Positions 61,104 to 64,000 of a stretch of DNA of 64,000 nt are shown here, one piece after another (positions within the stretch are counted from its first letter, which is position 1; every line of letters begins with the position of its first letter). This stretch comes from Bacteroidota bacterium (GTDB lineage Bacteria; Bacteroidota; Ignavibacteria; Kryptoniales; JAKASW01), in NCBI GenBank assembly GCA_023381615.1, contig JAMCQL010000065.1, forward strand, positions 56,531 through 120,530. Reading direction: 5' to 3'. A program made the position numbers and the translations under genes. The notes under the pieces were generated by a model. The model saw nothing but the letters and a program-made list of their open reading frames with translations, made no database searches and had not been told where the DNA came from.

Positions 61104-61717
61104 TTCGACTTTCCTTCCATACCGATGCCATCAAAAAACACGGAGACAAGGAAATCGACAGCTTCTTTCCTCATCTTCTCGTCGTGTTCGTAAAAAAGGT
61201 TATTCATGTGATATGCGTAAACCATGTGATTGAAAACCTGCGCCGCACGGAGCGCGTCAATTTTCTTGATTTGTTTTTGCTTTATCCCGCGGTTGAGTTC
61301 ACGCGCGAGGATATCGTTGAGCTTGTCGTGGATTTCGGCATGCGGACTCCCCTTCCAGCCCGCCATATTGATTCTGCCAACTTCTCTCATAAGCAGCCGG
61401 AAGAAATCAGCATGGTCGGAAAAACGCGTGATGAGCCTGTCGATGAACAAAGCAAACTTATCACGAACGGGCAAATCTTCCATCATCGCCTTTTCAGCGA
61501 TCTCGTTGATCTCACGGAAGACGTCCTCGACTACGCTCAGGTAGAGATCTTCTTTGTTCTTGAAAAATTTGTAGAGCGTTGCTTTCGCAAATTCGGCTCG
61601 CGCCGCCACATTGTCGATTGTCGTGCCGTTGTAACCCTTTTCGGAGAAGACTTCCCTTGCGGCTTCAACTATCGCCTTGCGCCGGAACTCGGTTTCGCGT
61701 TCTTTTCTTGATGTCAT
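61100..61717 (-). CDS. TetR/AcrR-family transcriptional regulator
   Basis: The 205-residue repressor-type protein has an N-terminal helix-turn-helix (IVEAAREVFSEKGYNGTTIDNVAARAEFAKATLYKFFKNKEDLY) and a helical ligand domain. It is the first gene of the efflux operon, so it probably represses the operon and itself; the operator is presumably upstream of 61717, but no inverted operator could be singled out. Confidence 0.92.
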   Translation of the reverse strand: MTSRKERETEFRRKAIVEAAREVFSEKGYNGTTIDNVAARAEFAKATLYKFFKNKEDLYLSVVEDVFREINEIAEKAMMEDLPVRDKFALFIDRLITRFSDHADFFRLLMREVGRINMAGWKGSPHAEIHDKLNDILARELNRGIKQKQIKKIDALRAAQVFNHMVYAYHMNNLFYEHDEKMRKEAVDFLVSVFFDGIGMEGKSK

Positions 61718-61833
61718 AATACCACTGTCTCATTAATTGAACTATGCAGTTCAAATTTAGAAATGATTAGTTTTCAATACAAGTTCCGAACAAGCTTTTG
61801 CGGTATGGGCTCAGTGATGAGGCTGCTCTATTG

Positions 61834-61877
61834 CCACGAGCTTTCCTGTCCGCCATCTTCCTGGCGGAAGCTCGTGG
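61834..61877. repeat. Hairpin CCACGAGCTT/AAGCTCGTGG
   Basis: An outer 10-bp perfect stem, with an inner 6-bp stem CCGCCA/TGGCGG and a 6-nt bulge on one side. No T-run follows. Confidence 0.75.
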
Positions 61878-61958
61878 ATGACAAAGCTAAACCAATCGGG
61901 TTTTAACCCTCAAACGCCTCGGATAGGGGGCTAAAGCCCGAAAGGGTCGGGGGGTGTT

Positions 61959-61978
61959 CCACGACCTAAAGGTCGTGG
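61959..61978. repeat. Palindrome CCACGACCT-aa-AGGTCGTGG
   Basis: A perfect 9-bp stem with a 2-nt centre. Confidence 0.75.
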
Positions 61979-62118
61979 CTATTGGCTCAACCCCGTGAGT
62001 AAGGCATTACGCTTTTGCGCTCCGCAGCCGAGCGACGAAACGAGGAAAAAGGAAACGAGGGTCGCGTCCTTTTCCTGCTCCGATGGTCTAAGCCGGCGCT
62101 GTCGTTCACGAGTTTGCC

Positions 62119-62146
62119 ATCCCGATAAACCGAGGTTTATCGGGAT
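62119..62146. repeat. 13-bp perfect palindrome
   Basis: ATCCCGATAAACC-ga-GGTTTATCGGGAT; it could fold as a strong hairpin. Confidence 0.8.
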
Positions 62147-62174
62147 TCAACGAAGAATCAAAGAATGGGCTCCC

Positions 62175-62200
62175 GTAGAGTCCGATTCGCAATCGGACCG
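62175..62200. repeat. Hairpin GTAGAGTCCGATT-cgc-AATCGGAC
   Basis: An 8-bp perfect stem GTCCGATT/AATCGGAC at 62180-62198, with the GTAGA leader shared with 56578-56600. Confidence 0.8.
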
Positions 62201-62208
62201 TGTTGCAC

Positions 62209-62739
62209 CTATTCCGAATCGTACTCGATCAGCGAATAGACGTCTTTGTTTGGGATAACCTTTCTGCCGTTAAGAAAGGTCAGCTCGATCAGGAAACAAA
62301 TTCCTTCCACTTTTCCCTGCAGCCGTTCGATCAGTTTGCACGCCGCCGATACTGTCCCGCCGGTGGCGAGCAGGTCGTCATGCACCAGGACCCTTTCGCC
62401 CGGCTGAATGGCGTCTTTGTGAATCTCCATCGAGTCGGTGCCGTACTCAAGCTGGTATTCCTGGCGGATCACTTCGGCCGGAAGCTTACCGGGTTTCCTT
62501 ATCGGCACGAATCCCGCACCCAATTCGTCTGCAATGACGCCGCCGAAAATAAAACCACGGGATTCCACGGAGACAACCTTGTCGATATGCTTATCCTTGT
62601 AATGTTCATAAAATTTTTCTACGACGTAATCGAACGCTTCTTTGTCTTTAAGAAGCGTCGTGATGTCGCGAAACATAATTCCTTTTTTAGGAAAATCCGG
62701 AACGGTTCTGATTTTGCTCTTGATGTCCACTATTCCCAC
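62209..62739 (-). CDS. apt: Adenine phosphoribosyltransferase
   Basis: A 176-residue purine salvage enzyme making AMP from adenine and PRPP. Motifs: RTVPDFPKKGIMFRDITTLL, SVESRGFIFGGVIADELGAGFVPIRKPGKLP, and the PRPP-binding VLVHDDLLATGGTVSAA. Normal length. It overlaps the crotonase-like gene by 10 bp. Confidence 0.96.
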   Translation of the reverse strand: MGIVDIKSKIRTVPDFPKKGIMFRDITTLLKDKEAFDYVVEKFYEHYKDKHIDKVVSVESRGFIFGGVIADELGAGFVPIRKPGKLPAEVIRQEYQLEYGTDSMEIHKDAIQPGERVLVHDDLLATGGTVSAACKLIERLQGKVEGICFLIELTFLNGRKVIPNKDVYSLIEYDSE

Positions 62740-63509
62740 TCCACTTGTTGTTTTTTTAAAAATCCGTTAACGCCCTTTTGGAAATCGTCCGTCGAACGCG
62801 CGGCAACGTTCATCGCAGCGCTGTATCTCAAGGCTTCTTCAAGAGTCATGTCCCTCACGATAGAAAGGATTTCTTTTGTAAGAGCAATTGCCTTCTTGCT
62901 CGTCCCGGCGACGAACTCCTTCAAGAATTGTTCGGTGTAAGTTTCAATCTTGCTGTCCCCGACCACTTCCGAAATGAGTCCGATGCGCAGTGCTTCTTCC
63001 GCATCGACAATTTTTCCGGTCAGGATTAACCTTCTAACGTCCGATTCCCTCAGCTTTCTAAGCGCGAGGTTCAAAACGACGGCGGGCACAAATCCGATCT
63101 TCACTTCCGTGAAACCGAACTTCGCCTTGTCGGAAGCGATGATCATATCGCACGCGAGTATCAGACCAAACGCGCCAGCCAAAGCTGGGCCTCTGACGAT
63201 CGCACAGACGAGTTTTTTGCTCCTGTAAATATCGAGCAAGAGATTCTTCAACGCGCATGAGTCTTCGAAATTTGCCGACGACGTATTCTGTGCAAGTCTC
63301 AAAAGATAATCGAGGTCGGCTCCGGCAGAGAACGCGCTTCCCTCGCCGCGGAACACGATCACGCGGACACCTTCATCCGTATTCGCCTGACCGAAGTAAC
63401 CCATTATTTCTTCCACTGCAAGATCATCGATTGCGTTTCGCTTTTCGGGACGATTCATCGTCAGGTACGCAACCTTGTCTTTGATCTCAAAGTTTACTCT
63501 TTTTCCCAT
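62730..63509 (-). CDS. Enoyl-CoA hydratase/isomerase (crotonase) family protein
   Basis: A 259-residue crotonase-fold protein: YLTMNRPEKRNAID, GEGSAFSAGADLDYL (oxyanion loop), and VRGPALAGAFGLILACDMIIAS with the second oxyanion residue. The Glu usual in GaCAGaGxxLalacD is replaced in this stretch by AGAFG, so hydratase versus isomerase or methylglutaconyl-type activity cannot be fixed. It shares a transcript with apt. Confidence 0.87.
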   Translation of the reverse strand: MGKRVNFEIKDKVAYLTMNRPEKRNAIDDLAVEEIMGYFGQANTDEGVRVIVFRGEGSAFSAGADLDYLLRLAQNTSSANFEDSCALKNLLLDIYRSKKLVCAIVRGPALAGAFGLILACDMIIASDKAKFGFTEVKIGFVPAVVLNLALRKLRESDVRRLILTGKIVDAEEALRIGLISEVVGDSKIETYTEQFLKEFVAGTSKKAIALTKEILSIVRDMTLEEALRYSAAMNVAARSTDDFQKGVNGFLKKQQVEWE

Positions 63510-63740
63510 CTTTCACTCCTTTTCAGAAAGTGATTGAAACATAACGACAAATTGCAATGGCAATATGGTCAAATGAGAGGAAAGCATCAACCGAAGGGTC
63601 GGTTGACGAGACCTTGGATTGGACTTCGCTTCTGATTTGGAATGACTCTGGCGATTTCTAATCAGGCATTCGATGCGCAGGAGATGCGGATAGAAGCCCG
63701 GCCGAAAAGTCCCTTCCAAGAAAGATGGGACACAGGAATA

Positions 63741-63781
63741 AGAAATCCCCCTTTGTCCCCCTTTTTCAAAGGGGGATTTCT
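63741..63781. repeat. 15-bp perfect hairpin (AGAAATCCCCCTTTG)
   Basis: AGAAATCCCCCTTTG pairs with CAAAGGGGGATTTCT across an 11-nt loop. It is a well-formed dispersed-type repeat; read on the minus strand it lacks a following T-run. Confidence 0.85.
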
Positions 63782-63894
63782 CTGTGTAACAAAGGTGAAA
63801 CTTTTTGTTTTTTTGGCAAAGTTTTGTTTCCCGCAGATTTCGCTGATCTGCGCAGACTAGAGACGTGGACGAAAAGTCCCGCCATTGAATTTTT

Positions 63895-63986
63895 CTCTGT
63901 GGCTCTCTGTGTCTTCTCGGTGTCCCTCTGTGAAATTGCTCTTTTATTACACAGAGTTCCACTGAGAATCACGGAGTTCCACAGAG
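63895..63986. repeat. Long imperfect inverted repeat (CTCTGTGG...CCACAGAG)
   Basis: About 36 nt on each side pair imperfectly: CTCTGTGGCTCTCTGTGTC... with ...GGAGTTCCACAGAG. The element appears to continue toward the window edge. Confidence 0.6.
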
Positions 63987-64000
63987 ATAACAGGTTTTCG

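Larger units (their letters stand above)
61718..62208. other. Intergenic palindrome cluster
   Basis: No gene is supported in this 491-bp gap between apt and the TetR operon. It holds at least four clear palindromes of different sequence, annotated separately, plus weaker GGGTT-tt-AACCC (61898-61909) and GGGCT/AGCCC hairpins (about 61928-61939). Confidence 0.8.
63510..64000. other. Intergenic region with hairpin repeats
   Basis: No gene is supported; the 149-residue tracked ORF reads through hairpins. The region holds the 15-bp palindrome at 63741-63781 and the long imperfect one at 63895-63986, plus a GCAGAT...ATCTGC stem near 63833. Confidence 0.75.

Noticed and set aside
63513-63962. 149-aa minus-strand ORF in the last gap
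   Set aside because: It is composed of hairpin repeats (TEKSPFEKGGQRGI comes from the CCCCCTTT palindrome) and has no ribosome site or family features.
1-64000. Prophage, plasmid, rRNA or canonical defence system
   Set aside because: No phage structural genes, replication initiators, rRNA sequence, cas, restriction or toxin-antitoxin pairs were recognised.

Overview
This window looks like a chromosomal segment from a Gram-negative bacterium of the Bacteroidota/Chlorobiota/Ignavibacteriota (FCB) assemblage, most likely an Ignavibacteria-like lineage. That placement is inferred from three PorV/PorQ-type outer-membrane proteins, a secreted propeller with a FlgD-like/type IX-style C-terminal domain, a futalosine-pathway menaquinone gene (mqnD), a complex I gene block, an Omp85-type barrel fusion and LpxH/PBP1A envelope genes. 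Shine-Dalgarno sites (GGAGG, GAGGAG) are common, TTG and GTG starts are frequent, and genes often overlap by 1-35 bp. No rRNA, CRISPR array, prophage or plasmid function was seen; there is one tRNA (Pro, anticodon CGG).

Layout. 1-12413 (+): glnE, then one tight operon of a DUF2723 membrane protein, GT2 glycosyltransferase, M50 protease, lipoprotein, T9SS-type propeller, two PorV/PorQ paralogues and a GT4 glycosyltransferase. 12405-25278 (-): sigma-54 response regulator, hisC-hisD, a metalloprotease/propeller/Omp85 fusion coupled to a PorV-like protein that appears to start at CTG, a BON lipoprotein, a CNNM/CorC-type protein, VanZ, and a bifunctional NAD(P)HX repair enzyme. 25351-32146 (-): nuoJKLM, an alpha/beta hydrolase, then nuoN, closed by a clear terminator. 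32147-34118: an accessory patch with a MITE-like repeat, an AT-rich zinc-ribbon protein flanked by inverted repeats, an internally deleted marC remnant and an SDR gene. 34340-46327 (-): PBP1A, LpxH, MFS, NusB, YdcF-like, an ECF sigma/anti-sigma/Spy-like trio, acpS, HAD, aroQ, mqnD and nth. 46475-53682 (-): two ferredoxin-type proteins, PolX, PAP2-like, YggU, tRNA-Pro, and an AAA/MBL/VWA operon. 53797-55425 (+): GT9 and a REP-associated tyrosine transposase with a tandem palindrome array. 55651-63509 (-): purC, a TetR/adaptor/ABC efflux operon, apt, and an enoyl-CoA hydratase-like gene.

The most unusual theme is the density of short palindromic elements. Some fill the intergenic gaps (16.4, 56.6, 61.8-62.2 and 63.7-64.0 kb). 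Others appear to lie inside reading frames and to encode extra loops or tails (nuoN, hydrolase, polX, aroQ, the MBL N-terminus, the GT4 start), reminiscent of Rickettsia palindromic elements. Two copies of one palindrome differ by a compensatory base pair. A different palindrome family forms a four-unit array beside the RAYT transposase. All family assignments come from motif recognition by eye; no database or structure search was run.
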